This document shows, piece by piece, positions 43,637 to 53,830 of a stretch of 64,000 bases of DNA. The position numbers were made by a program, and so were the translations under genes. The DNA comes from Tuctoria greenei (taxonomy: Eukaryota > Streptophyta > Magnoliopsida > Poales > Poaceae). The notes below the pieces were generated by a model. That model worked only from the letters and a program-made list of their open reading frames with translations, did no database searches and was not told where the DNA came from. Within the stretch, counting starts at the first letter, position 1; every line of letters begins with the position of its first letter. The stretch is from contig JAYESD010000006.1 in assembly GCA_036927565.1 (NCBI GenBank), forward strand, positions 101,157,353 through 101,221,352, given 5' to 3'.

Positions 43637-44840
43637 GGTCCGGGACTACTTGAAAGACAACAATCTTCCTGAACAATGTTTGTCTGCTGAGTGAATTGTC
43701 AGATTGGCTAAAAGATACACTTTGGTAGAAGGGAATCTCTATCGACGTGGTTCCAACGACATTCTAATGTGGTGCATTTCTGGAGAAGAGGGATGCGAAC
43801 TTCTCACAAAGATCCATGGAGGCTAGTGTGGGAATTAATCTTCATCCCGCACGCTGGTCGGTAAGGCCTTCCAGCATGGTTTTTACTAGCCAAAAACACT
43901 CTAGGATGCAGTCGAGCTGGTCAAGATGTGTGAGGCGTGCTAGTTCCACGTGAAGCAAATTCATACACCAGCACAGTCACTGCAAATGATTTCTCCCTCA
44001 TGGCCATTCGCGGGATGGATATTTTGGGACCTTTCTCAAAAGGCATTGGAGGGTACCAGTTATTATACGTCACCATCAACAAGTTCACGAAGTGGCCGGA
44101 AGCAACCCCAGCTGCAACAATCAACAAGCAATCTGCCATCAAGTTCCTGAAGTCCATTGTCTGCACATTTGAAGTTCTAAACAGAGTCATCAGTAACAAC
44201 AAAACCCAATTCACAAGTGTAGTGTTCCAAGAGTATTGCAAAGACCTCGGCATAACTTTCAGCTACGCATCAGTAGCTCATCCGACAAGCAATGGCCAAG
44301 TCAAGAGAGCAAATGCAGAAATTCTCAAGGGACTCAAGACGCACACTTATGAGTGCTTGAAGAAGCATGGTGCCAACTGGATAGAAGAGCTTCCATCTGC
44401 ATTGTGGGCAAGCCGGACAAGACCGAACTGTGCAATAGGAGAAACACCTCTCTTCATGGTGTACGGAGCCGAAGCTATCATTCCTTCAGAAATTGCCAAG
44501 TCCGGACCTACGATGAAGTCACGCAGGACCAGCTCCGGCGTGATGACTTAGACCTCGTCAACGAGCAAGGTGCCAAGCAACTGTCTGAAATGTGCGATAC
44601 TGCCAGGCGCTCCGGCGCTATCACCAAAGGCATGTGCGCAACTGGCAGTTGGAAGAAGGCGATCTAGTGCTGCAGTGAATACTCACTTGAGAAGGGGTGA
44701 ACAAACTTTCCCCTAGCTGGGAGGGTCCCTTCCGAGTTATTAAAGTTTCCAACTCAGGATGCGTTCGCTTTGCGACACAGGATGGGATACCACTTCCCAA
44801 CCCCTGGAATATTGAACATCTCCATAAGTTCTATACTTAG
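43637..44840 (+). pseudogene. Integrase (Tat), catalytic residues lost
   Basis: The main open stretch 43937-44551 has MDILGPFSKGIGGYQLLY (first Asp kept), then RVISNNKTQFTSVVFQEYC, where the family has an Asp in the DN(G/K)TQF block, and NGQVKRANAEILKGLK, where the catalytic Glu of the usual QxERANAE block is Lys. Both changes fit G-to-A transitions. The C-terminal domain follows out of frame (PSWEGPFRVIKVSNSGCVRF, PNPWNIEHLHKFY). The enzyme would be inactive even if translated. Confidence 0.82.
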
Positions 44841-45490
44841 TAGCACGGAGGTGAGTTTGTATTTGTATAAAATGTATCTCATAGAGTTTATGAACAAATT
44901 CAGATTGGTCCAAGATGAATAACACACTTAACTTGGTCTTGTACTTTAAGTGTGTCCTTGTCTTCCCCTGTTATTCGGACCTATCATGAAATACGTTTAT
45001 ATGAAAGTAGATTGTACGTGCATTTACTTTGCACATGCTCATTATTTTTCCTTCTTATACCTTCTTGTCAATAGTGATGTTGTGCAATCCACTTGAAAAT
45101 TAGTCCTAAAGATTCATGTGATATATGAGTTTTATTGTTAATCTTCTATTGGATCCTAGTATTGCTGGATGGCCTACTCGCCTTAAAACCAATGCCAATG
45201 TTAGGTCCGGAGTGCACTGTAGACTTAGCCTAGTCCAGCACCCTAAGTACGCCACTCTACCTATTCTGGTGGGTCTCAGTAAGGCGGGTCCGAACAACAC
45301 ATGGATCTATGAAAGTTTAATCAGTATATTTATGATGCCACAATGATTTTATTAGGACCTAAAGTTCAAAGAAGGATAATAAGCAACAAATAAGCTATAA
45401 GCAAGAGGACGAATTTTACTGCTTTTCTTGTCTCTCATGTGCGGGACAAAAGAATATTTGTTGATGATGTTAGGTGCCGCCAGATCACCT
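44841..45490. other. Tat 3' region without genes
   Basis: AT-rich sequence after the integrase end. I see no gene, and no repeat before the 72-bp array. Confidence 0.5.
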
Positions 45491-45800
45491 AGCTCCGACA
45501 ACACCCAGGGGTCCCGTCGTCGACATTTCATACGTTGATAGTGGGCGCCGTTGATGCAACTAAGCTACGACAACACCCAAAGGGCCCGCCGTAAATGTTT
45601 CATACGTTGATAGTGGGTGCCCTCGAAACAACTAAGCTCCGACAACACCTAGGGGGCCCACCGTCAATGTTTCATACATTGATAGTGGGCGCCGTCAAAG
45701 CAACTAAGCTCCGACAACATCCAAGGGCCCGCTGTCGATGTTTCATACGTTGATTGTTAGCGCGTCGAAGCAACTAAGCTCTGACAACTCCGAGGGGGCC
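45491..45800. repeat. 72-bp tandem repeat, about 4.3 units
   Basis: Units start AGCTCCGACAACACC at 45491, 45563, 45635, 45707 and 45777 (spacing 72, 72, 72, 70) and contain TTTCATACGTTGATAGTGGG. Tandem repeats in the 3' non-coding part are a known habit of Tat-lineage elements. Confidence 0.88.
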
Positions 45801-46077
45801 TGCCATCAACGTCAAGTACGTGGCAAAGGGTCTTTGGAGATTTCGGATTTAGAACTCGGACCTCGGAGCTATCACAATAGCTACGAGTTTGGAGCAGTAA
45901 AAAATTCAAGACATTGCTAAATTCCTTATGGTACATGTCCTCAATCAATTGAGCACATCTACCAGGGGCCAAAAAGATAAAGGCAATGAAACATTGAAGA
46001 TAAAAATGGAATTCAAAAGGATTTCATTCATTCAAAATTTGGAGATTTACAAGATGAAGGTACAAAAGGGAAGGATT

Positions 46078-46350
46078 CTAGATACTGCAGTTCTGCTGGA
46101 AGTACCCAGCAACCTTTTGGGCGGCTTCTTGGACGCTTGCCTTTGTAGCTTCTTCCTCCTCGACGATGGGTCCATCAATCATCGGAGCTAGAGACATAGA
46201 GGGATCCCGACTACGGAAGCATGTCAACACATATTCGGCTACATTATTCACCAAGGATTTTCCCTTGGTCTCGAGTTGTTCGCTGATCACATCTTCCAGC
46301 GAATCTATCTTAGCTCCGGCAGAGTTTAGCGCTATCGAAGCTTTGTCCAT
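46078..46350 (-). CDS. Antisense ORF in Tat element, 90 aa
   Basis: It is open from a Met at 46350 to a stop at 46078, opposite in direction to gag-pol, and lies between the 72-bp repeat and the expected 3' LTR. The peptide is helical and acidic (NSAGAKIDSLEDVISEQLET; EEEEATKASVQEAAQKVA). Antisense ORFs in this position are known from Grande/RIRE2-like grass elements. I do not recognise a domain and cannot tell whether it is expressed. It may be truncated at either end. Confidence 0.4.
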   Translation of the reverse strand: MDKASIALNSAGAKIDSLEDVISEQLETKGKSLVNNVAEYVLTCFRSRDPSMSLAPMIDGPIVEEEEATKASVQEAAQKVAGYFQQNCSI

Positions 46351-46568
46351 CTCTGTCTCCGGGTCAACCAGTCCGACCGGACTGATAGCATCAAAGCATC
46401 TTTAGCTCACCCAAGGAAGTCTGATGAGTACATCACAATAGTGGATACACATGTTGAACTACAAGGATGAATCACGAGAGCACGAGCACGGCTACTAAAT
46501 CAACAGGTGAACTTTTTCCTAAATGCCTACCCATGTGAATTTGAGAATGGATTGCTATGTGTAAGGAT

Positions 46569-47991
46569 TGAATGCCCAAGAGGGGGGGGTGAATTGGGCT
46601 TCTTTTCAAAAATTAAAGCAATAAAAATTATTTACTAAAAGCCCAATTCTCTATGCAAACAACCTATGCATTCAAGTGAATAGTAAATTTGCGGTATATG
46701 AAATGCATAAGTGTAAGGGGAGAGGAAAAAAGCGCAAACTCCCGAGGAGACAAGAAGACACGGAGATTTATCCCGTGGTTCGGCAAGATCGTCAAGATCT
46801 TCCTACATCCACGTTGTGGCACCCACCAAAGGGTATGACCACTCCCAAGTCACCGAGACCAGGGATCTTCACTATACTTCTCCGTTCGCCAACCTTGGCA
46901 AGGTGGAGCTCAAGCCTTGTACAAGTTGGATCCTTCGGGCTTCCACAATCGTCTTGGCAAGCTCCGGAAGGCTCTCTCCAATACAATCACCAAGGGACAC
47001 TCCCTTACAACTCTTACTACACTAGAGATTCCAATCACCAAGAATGGAAGCACACAAGCACTATCTCTAGCAAGTTCTAGCCTATCTCTTGGTGTGTAAG
47101 TAGTGTAGATGGTGTAGAAGTGTTGGCTCAACGTCTTGAATGCTTGAGAATGTGTAGAGTAGCTATGGTTGTCAAGACTTGTCGAATAGACTGGGTGAAG
47201 GGGTATAAATAGCCAGCCTCCACGAAATAGCCGTTGGAAAAGTAGGCTAACATCACTGTTCTGCGAACACCAGATGATCCAATGCTCCCCCTTCAGTTAT
47301 CATTGGTCAAATGCAAATTAGCTGATGTCACTATGTCAGATATGACTGTTGTTACACCGATGTGACCCTTGCCTTCTCATCGGATGATCCGGTGACACTT
47401 CATCCAGAATTGGTTCAGAATTGATGCTTACTGAAGTGATTGACTGATGTGTTTATAGTTGTACATCGGATGGTCCGGTGTTACACTTGGTCCAGGGAGA
47501 TTGCTTACTGTACTGATGGACCGATGTAACATCCCTTTAGCATCGGATGATCTGGTGAGTACTTAGTTCTGAGGTCTTCTTCTTCTGCTAAACCAACTCG
47601 ACTGATGTGTTGTTTTCTGGAAACATCAGTTGATCCGGTGAGTTGATTTTGTTTGCTTCGAGTTGTTCTAAGTGATTCTTTTGGAATTTGCTCAATTGAC
47701 CTCTTAGACATTGGTTGGAAATATTCTTCTGATGATTATCAAGCATTGAGTGCTGTCAATTTTGGTTGAATAATTTTGACATATGAGATTTTACTTCTAA
47801 TCTTCATAAAAGTCAATTGAACTCATAGAATGATTGTTTAGGGGTCTCCTATTATATCAATGATATTCATATAGATTTCATTTGATTATGATGAGTGATA
47901 TGGGAGACCTTGCATCCACAAATTCATTAGTAAAATCCAATGGTTGTCATTAATCACCGAAACCATACCTCATGGGGCCTAGATGATTTCA
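46569..47991 (-). repeat. 3' LTR of SIRE-2 (1423 bp)
   Basis: On the plus strand it runs from TGAATGCCCAAGAGG to GATGATTTCA, so it starts TGAAATCATCTAGG on the sense strand. It is followed by the polypurine tract AAAAAGGGGGAGAT (47992-48005). The sense-strand TATA (CTATTTATACC) is at 47202-47212. Only this copy is in the window, so the limits rest on the SIRE terminus and the tract. Confidence 0.85.
47265..47645. promoter_or_regulatory. U3 CGGATGATCCGGTG repeats (SIRE-2 LTR)
   Basis: About five copies or near-copies lie at about 47272, 47381, 47466, 47542 and 47628, upstream of the TATA on the sense strand. The core CGGAT-G-ATCCG is a near-perfect palindrome related in form to CGGACWWGTCCG of SIRE-1, and both continue GGTG. 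Confidence 0.6.
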
Positions 47992-48317
47992 ATCTCCCCC
48001 TTTTTGGTGATTGATGACAACACAACAAGTAAAGCATAATAGTAATGAATTTGAGAATACGATACTCAAAAGGATATACAATAAGTACAAAGTTTAGCAC
48101 ACTTAAACTTGAAGGCTAAAAAAAATGATCAATAACTCGAAAGCTCAATCGATCAATAACTCAAGAGAATAAGTGGCACACAAATACTCAATGAATAGCA
48201 AAAGGGTAGCAAATCTCCAAATTACAAAAGAACTCCCAAAAAGATAGAAACTCCCCCTACAGCTAGGACTCCCTCTGAGACTAAGCTATCCCCCCTGACT
48301 CTTCTCCCCCTTTGGCA

Positions 48318-50409
48318 TCAAGACACCAAAAAGGAAGCCGAGTGCCTAAGGATCCTGAGCGCCCGGGCGATGACGAACTGGTCACCGTCGGGGGTGCTGT
48401 CGTCGGAGCTGCTGCCTGTTGCTGCCGAAGCTGGAGTAGAGGTGGCGGGTGCTGAGGGAGCTGCTGTTGGTGCCTGCTGAGTCTGAACTGCTGGCAACGG
48501 GGCACTAACAACGAACGCTGGCGTCTGCTGGAAGAGCATCGTAGCAGGCAGGAGAGAGTGGATAGGAGCACCTGGAGCAAGTAGTGGGGACATGCTGATC
48601 GACAAGATCGACGTAGTCGGCACTGGTGCTGAGGCTGGTGCCAACACAGGCAGACCTGGAGCTAGGCCCGGAAGCTGCGACGGGAGGGCAATCCCGGTCT
48701 GCGTGTAGAGGTTGGTGATCAACCCCAGGATGCCCATCATCACCTGCTGCGTCTGCTGCTGCTGGTCAAGAGAACGCTGGTGCATCTGATCAATCAGCCC
48801 AGTCAGCCTGTCAGTGTCCTCTCGCCTCTCGCGGGTGATCTGTCGCTGCATCTCCTACTGCTGCTGCTGGAGCTCCAAGAGACGTGCAACCTGCTCAGCT
48901 CGGGCCTGCTCAGTTGCAAGTCGGTCCAGGCGCTGCTGCTCAACCATCTGCTGGAGTAGCGAAGACAACTCAGATGGCTGAGAAACCTGTGCCTCGGACA
49001 CTGGAGGTGGAGTAGGAGGTGGCACAGTCGAGCCTCCAGCCTCCGCGTCGTGGTGCCTGGGTGAGGGAGGAGGTGGGAAGTACTCCTCAACACTGTCGCT
49101 GGTGTCACTCTCGGACCATATATGTTGGAGATCCTCACCCTGAGCCTCTGCCTGTGCTAGTCTCTCATCTTCCTTCTCGAGGTCTGACCAATCGTCCTCT
49201 GAGAGATGGGCACGGACCTGACGCTCATTTGGATGGCCAAGGCGGCGGTCTCCAGGAGCTGGAGCACGGTAGTGGCTGAACCGTGTGACGCTCTCATCGG
49301 TGAGACTGTCACGCACAGCGGACCCCTCTGGAGCTACCATGTGGAGCAAGTAACTGATCCAGTGACCATACACGAGTTGCCTCATCATCCCAACTCCATC
49401 AGTGATTACGTCCTCCATCTCACAAATGAGAATGTCCACAATATCGAACTCCATCCCGTTCATGACATAGAACAGGAGAGTCTACTGTAAGCTGGTGAAC
49501 CCCTCAAGGTATCCAGATCTCGGCAAATAAGCGCGGCGCAAGGCAAGGTGCACACTGTGCACAGCTAGAGTGAGTGGTGCCGGTACCCTCGGCTGGTCTG
49601 GAGAGAAAGGCTGAGCAAACAGTGAGCGTATCTCCTCAAGCGGTGGTGCCACACCTCTAGTGAGTGGCCTCCTCGGTGGGTCAGCCTGTCCATACACCCT
49701 CTCGTGCAGGCAAGTGTCATGGAGATCCACTCCTAGCAGCTGTCCCAAAGTCTGTCTGGTCAAGTGATGATGCTGGCCCATGAACATGAAATCAATGGAT
49801 CTGCGGCCCTCAGAGACGTAGGGTGTGGCGTAGAGTACTCGGACCCAGTCCTCCACGTAGGCACTCCTCTCGTAAGACATCATCTCCACTAGACCTCTAT
49901 ACCTCTCAAAGTAAGGGTGTACATCCGTCCCTGCTGCAAGTGCAAGCTGATCCCAATCCAGGAAATTGTGCTGGAAGAGCTTATGGCCCCGACGTCTGTA
50001 AGTCTCGTACAGCGACGCCTGTGTCAGGGTCCAAAAGCCGCTATCCACAAGTGCCTCTCTGGGCTGTGGGATCCACTTCTCAAGTAAAATGCTCCTCCTA
50101 AGCTTCCTGAGCTGCTTGGCCTTCATCTTCCTATAATCTGTCAGCCGGACACCCTCACCAACACGGACACTGGTGTCCATCTCATAGATGGCTCTCTGGG
50201 CCGCCCTATCCTCCCGAAGGTCAGCTGCTGACGGTCTCGGTCTCGGGGCTGCAGCTGGGTGACCCCCACGGGTCCTGGCTGAGCGCCGGCGAACAAGCGT
50301 CACTTCGGGCTCCTCTTCTTCCTATGAGTCCTCTGGCACGGGAGGCTGCCTCTGTCGAGCCTCGCGGATCCTCAACGATCCTCCTCGGCCTCGTTCTCAC
50401 TCCTCAGCG
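48318..50409 (-). pseudogene. SIRE-2 env-like ORF, main (3') part
   Basis: One frame runs through the region with stops at about 50398 (TGA), 50322, 49482 and 48855 (all TAG). The last two fit CAG-to-TAG changes. Blocks include RGHKLFQHNFLDWDQLALAA, YVEDWVRVLYATPYVSEGRR, VLYATPY and FMFMGQHHHLTRQTLGQLLG, followed by an acidic linker, Gln-rich helices (LLQQMVEQQRLDRLATEQAR) and an Ala/Pro/Thr-rich tail. The start of this ORF is at 58686, beyond the Tekay insertion. Its function is unknown, as for SIRE-1. Confidence 0.75.
50405..50409. repeat. Target-site duplication, left copy (cagcg)
   Basis: Flanks the Tekay LTR start at 50410; the partner at 58578-58582 is cggcg (4 of 5 match). Confidence 0.6.
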
Positions 50410-51440
50410 TGTAACATCCTGATTTTCGAGTTTTGACAAATTAAAAATTTAAATGGGAATTTAGAGTTAATATTAGGAAGAAATTATTTTTATAAAGAAA
50501 ATTATAAAATATATGCATCCCATATTGCATTTTGCATTCATCCTCAAGCATTGAAAAATTGTTACAAAAATAAATTTGCCAAAAGTAATCTATTTTCCAT
50601 AATAAATATGAGATAAAAGAAGTAAATAAAACTAAAGGTATATATAAAAAAATAAATAGTTTAATTATATGATGAACACATGCAAAAAGAATTAAGTAGG
50701 ATAAAAGAAAAATAATAAAACATAAAAGATGGAGCATATATATATACAAATGTATGTAGCAAAAGAAGAAATAGAAAATAATAATTATAGCCTAAAACTT
50801 GTAATAGGGAATAAGTATAAAATAATAATAATAATATATAAAAAGAAATATATAAATAAAATACATAATAATAAATATATATATAATAAATGAATAAAAT
50901 AAATAAGATAAATAAAAATAATAAAACATAAATAATAATATATAATAAAATATATTGTAATAATAAAAATCTAAAAAAAGAGAAGAAGAAGAAAAAAAAA
51001 GAAAAACCGCCTGCTGGCCAGGCGGCCGAGCCGCCAGCGCCCGCCCGCTCGCCCCACGCGGCACGCGCGCCCACGCGCGGAGCCGGCCCCGCCCCGCCGC
51101 ACGAGGCCCCGTACCGCGCGCCCTCCCACGTGCAACCCGCCGACCGAGGCGCCTGGCCCCGCCGCCCTCCCGCTCCCACCGACGCGATCCCCCGCGCCCC
51201 GCCTCCTCCCATGCCACCCCGCGCGCGCAATGCCCCCTGGGCCCCGCTCGCCCGCGCGACACTCCCGCGCCCCGACGCGTCCCGCCCTCCCGCGCTACCC
51301 CGCCGGGCCCCACCCAGCCTCGCCCGTTCGCGCGCCTTTCCCCGCCGCCCGACACGCCCGAATCCCGCGCCCCGCCCCGATTTTTCCGCCGAATCCCGCT
51401 GCACGCCCGTACCGGCCGCCCCCGCGTTGACTCCCGCGCC

Positions 51441-51450
51441 TATAAAAAGG
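51441..51450 (+). promoter_or_regulatory. TATA box of deleted-Tekay LTR
   Basis: CCTATAAAAAGGACC, directly after the GC-rich block. The same sequence is at 56461-56470 in the other LTR. Confidence 0.6.
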
Positions 51451-52904
51451 ACCGTAGGTCCCTAGGTTTTTCCCCGATCCCAGAAACGCTGCCGCCTTCC
51501 AGGAACGCCGCCGGTACAGAAGAAAAAGGGGACCAGAGGCTGCGTCGCCAGGGGAAGAAAAGAGAGGAAAAAAAAGGGAAGGAGAGGAAGAAAAAGAGGA
51601 GGGCCCCACCGTCCGCCGGAGATCGTCGCCGTCGTCGTGCCGCCGAGGGACTGCTGCGCCATCCACTTCGTCTATGCGTCGCATTTGTTCCGCGACCGTC
51701 AAGCCGTCAGATCTACGGTAGGATTTGTTCCCGATGCGAATTTTAGCGACCATATTGAATCTAATAGACGTAAATTGATCGTAGTTGCGTTGTATTTTTA
51801 TTTTCAGCAGCATTAATCCCCGCTAAAACCCCCGTAAACTCGTATGAACACGTATGAACTAGTTGCATCTAATTAATAAACAATCATAGTTAATTAATAA
51901 TTGATCTTTGCATGCATGCATATCATCGCATGTTGATTAATGTGTGTGCATCACGTTGATTTGTATGTATATTCTTGTATGTGTGATCACGAGTAGAGGG
52001 AAGTGCTCAAGAGATCGTGTACGAGGATTTTCAGAATCAAGACTTCGAAGCACTTGAGCAACCCTATCCGTCAGAACAAGGCAAGTGTCCTTGAAGCATA
52101 TTGATCCTGTTTTAAAATAAATGTTTTGTTTGCAAAACTGCATGCTGTGTCAATTTGATGGGAATCCTATGGTAGGAAGTTTACTAGAATTGTTAAACCA
52201 CCCTTGTCATCTGGAATACATGGTACAAAGTCGGGAAGGGTTTTTACCTTTTTGCTTCACTTAATTAATTGGGATGGAAAAACAACACTACATATTAAAT
52301 TATGTATTAATGATATTCTGGTCAATGTGAACTGGTCGATACGGTTTGGTAATGGGTGATCTAAGCAAGCCTGGTATGTGGATGGGTTGGATGTTATGGT
52401 GGTTTGCTTGCTTTAGATCTAAGGACCGGTTCATGCGAGAATAAGCCAGGACTACAGTGCCACCACGAGGCCAAGTATGGGTGCGGCGTAGCTGATTAAT
52501 TAGGGTTTTGCTAGTGCTGTTTGGACCATTGTGGATGCTCGGGGAAGGGGTAGTCGGATTGGGTTTGTTGATGATTGGTGGGACTACCCTGGGATCCGAA
52601 TGGCTCAAGAGGGGGCCCTTGGTTGAAGATGTGCTCAGTTGGTGGCATCGCCACCGGTGAAACCTCAGTGGGGTCTGAATAGGCTAGTAATCCCTTTGTA
52701 AAGGCTATTTTGTGATCTCTTGGCCATACACCAAAGGAAGTGTAATTGGCATAAGGGAGGTTCTTTAGTCGCCGACGGGTGATGAAATCACAAACACGTG
52801 GGTAAAGTGGTACAAACTCTGCAGAGTATTAAAACTATATTGATAGCCGTGCTCCCGGTTATGAGCGCCTGGATGACCTACATGATTAGAGGGAATTTGG
52901 TAAT

Positions 52905-53060
52905 GGGATGGTTATTGGGATGGTTATGGTTTGGTAATGGTTATGGTTGATATTATGATTATGGTTATGGTTATGGGATGGAATCATGGTTTATGACATT
53001 GATTATGGTTATTGACAATTGTAAATTATGGATTGGTATTATGATGGTCACATGGTTTAT
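52905..53060 (+). repeat. Degenerate GGTTATG repeat in Tekay LTR
   Basis: Runs such as ATGGTTATGGTTATGGG recur here and at 57920-58080, and in inverted form at about 2440-2630 and 10030-10200. It is a shared low-complexity part of the R-U5 side of the Tekay LTRs. Confidence 0.7.
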
Positions 53061-53561
53061 GATGGGTTTACTTCACATACATATAATATATTGCTTTTTC
53101 AAATGTTTTACTGTACTTTTCAGCATTTAGCCATTATTATTGTCGTCATTTGAATCAGCTACATGTCATACTTTCCACACTTGCTGAGTATGACATGTAC
53201 TCACTCTTGCAGTCCCCCCCAACAGTTGTAGGTCAGGATTGTGAGTTTAATGGTGATAATGCGGAGTTCTAGGCTGTGTCTACCGTCAGCTTTGCCTGTG
53301 GTGTTATTGGAGCTGCGCTATCCCTTTTGCTTAGTTGCTTAAATAGTTTATTTCCGCTGCATTAGTTGAACTTATCATTAATATCTATTAGAGCTTGTAT
53401 TCGAGGATTTAATGAATTATGTAATAAGAGTACTTATTTAATAATTTGAGCTGTGGTAATTATCTGTTTATCATTTGTGAATCACTCGTGTATGTGTGTT
53501 GAACATCCTGGGCACACATATGCGTTAGCTTGGTTCATTTTCGGAACCGGGCGTCACAAAT

Positions 53562-53579
53562 TGGTATCAGAGCCACAGT
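53562..53579 (+). other. Primer binding site, tRNA-iMet type (deleted Tekay)
   Basis: TGGTATCAGAGCCACAGT, three bases after the LTR end; perfect at the usual TGGTATCAGAGC. Confidence 0.92.
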
Positions 53580-53830
53580 TTGACTGTAGGATGCAGCCTA
53601 GATAGAATGGACACTTTAGAGCACATAGGAGCACTCAGGAATCGATTTGATTTTGTTGGTGTGCTCTTTGCTATATATATATTGTTTGCTTGTGTGCTTA
53701 ATAGAGGATTTTGGGATGCTTTAGCATTACCATGTCCACCTAGGCTAGTATAGCTAGTTGGTTAGCTTCATATCCCTTGATGCATATAGTTGGGGACGTT
53801 TCTAAATTCTTACCTATTGCTTTCCTTCAG

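Larger units (their letters stand above)
41087..46568 (+). mobile_element. Tat-lineage Ty3/gypsy interior, decayed, no LTR seen
   Basis: It begins inside gag at the CACTA border and runs through RT, RNase H, a second archaeal-type RNase H, integrase, an integrase C-terminal domain, a 72-bp tandem repeat and an antisense ORF, until SIRE-2 starts at 46569. The second RNase H, the antisense ORF and the tandem repeats are traits of the Tat/Retand branch. Gag and RT are joined by a large deletion. Neither LTR lies in the window. Confidence 0.82.
50410..53558 (+). repeat. 5' LTR of deleted Tekay element (3149 bp)
   Basis: It starts TGTAACATCCTGATTTTCG and ends CGGGCGTCACA. A very AT-rich part (to about 51000) gives way abruptly to a very GC-rich part (about 51000-51430), and TATAAAAAGG lies at 51441. 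From about 52080 to the end it matches the 3' part of the other Tekay LTRs (inverted, 1941-3430). The first part does not match them. Confidence 0.92.

Noticed and set aside
50661..51404. 247-residue minus-strand frame spanning AT-rich and GC-rich halves of the deleted-Tekay LTR
   Set aside because: Composition-driven (Phe/Tyr/Leu then Gly/Arg runs) and inside U3, duplicated in the other LTR.
52905..53060. GGTTATGGTTATGG runs as possible telomeric repeat
   Set aside because: The plant telomere unit is TTTAGGG. These runs are degenerate, lie inside LTRs and recur at the same LTR position in all four Tekay LTRs.
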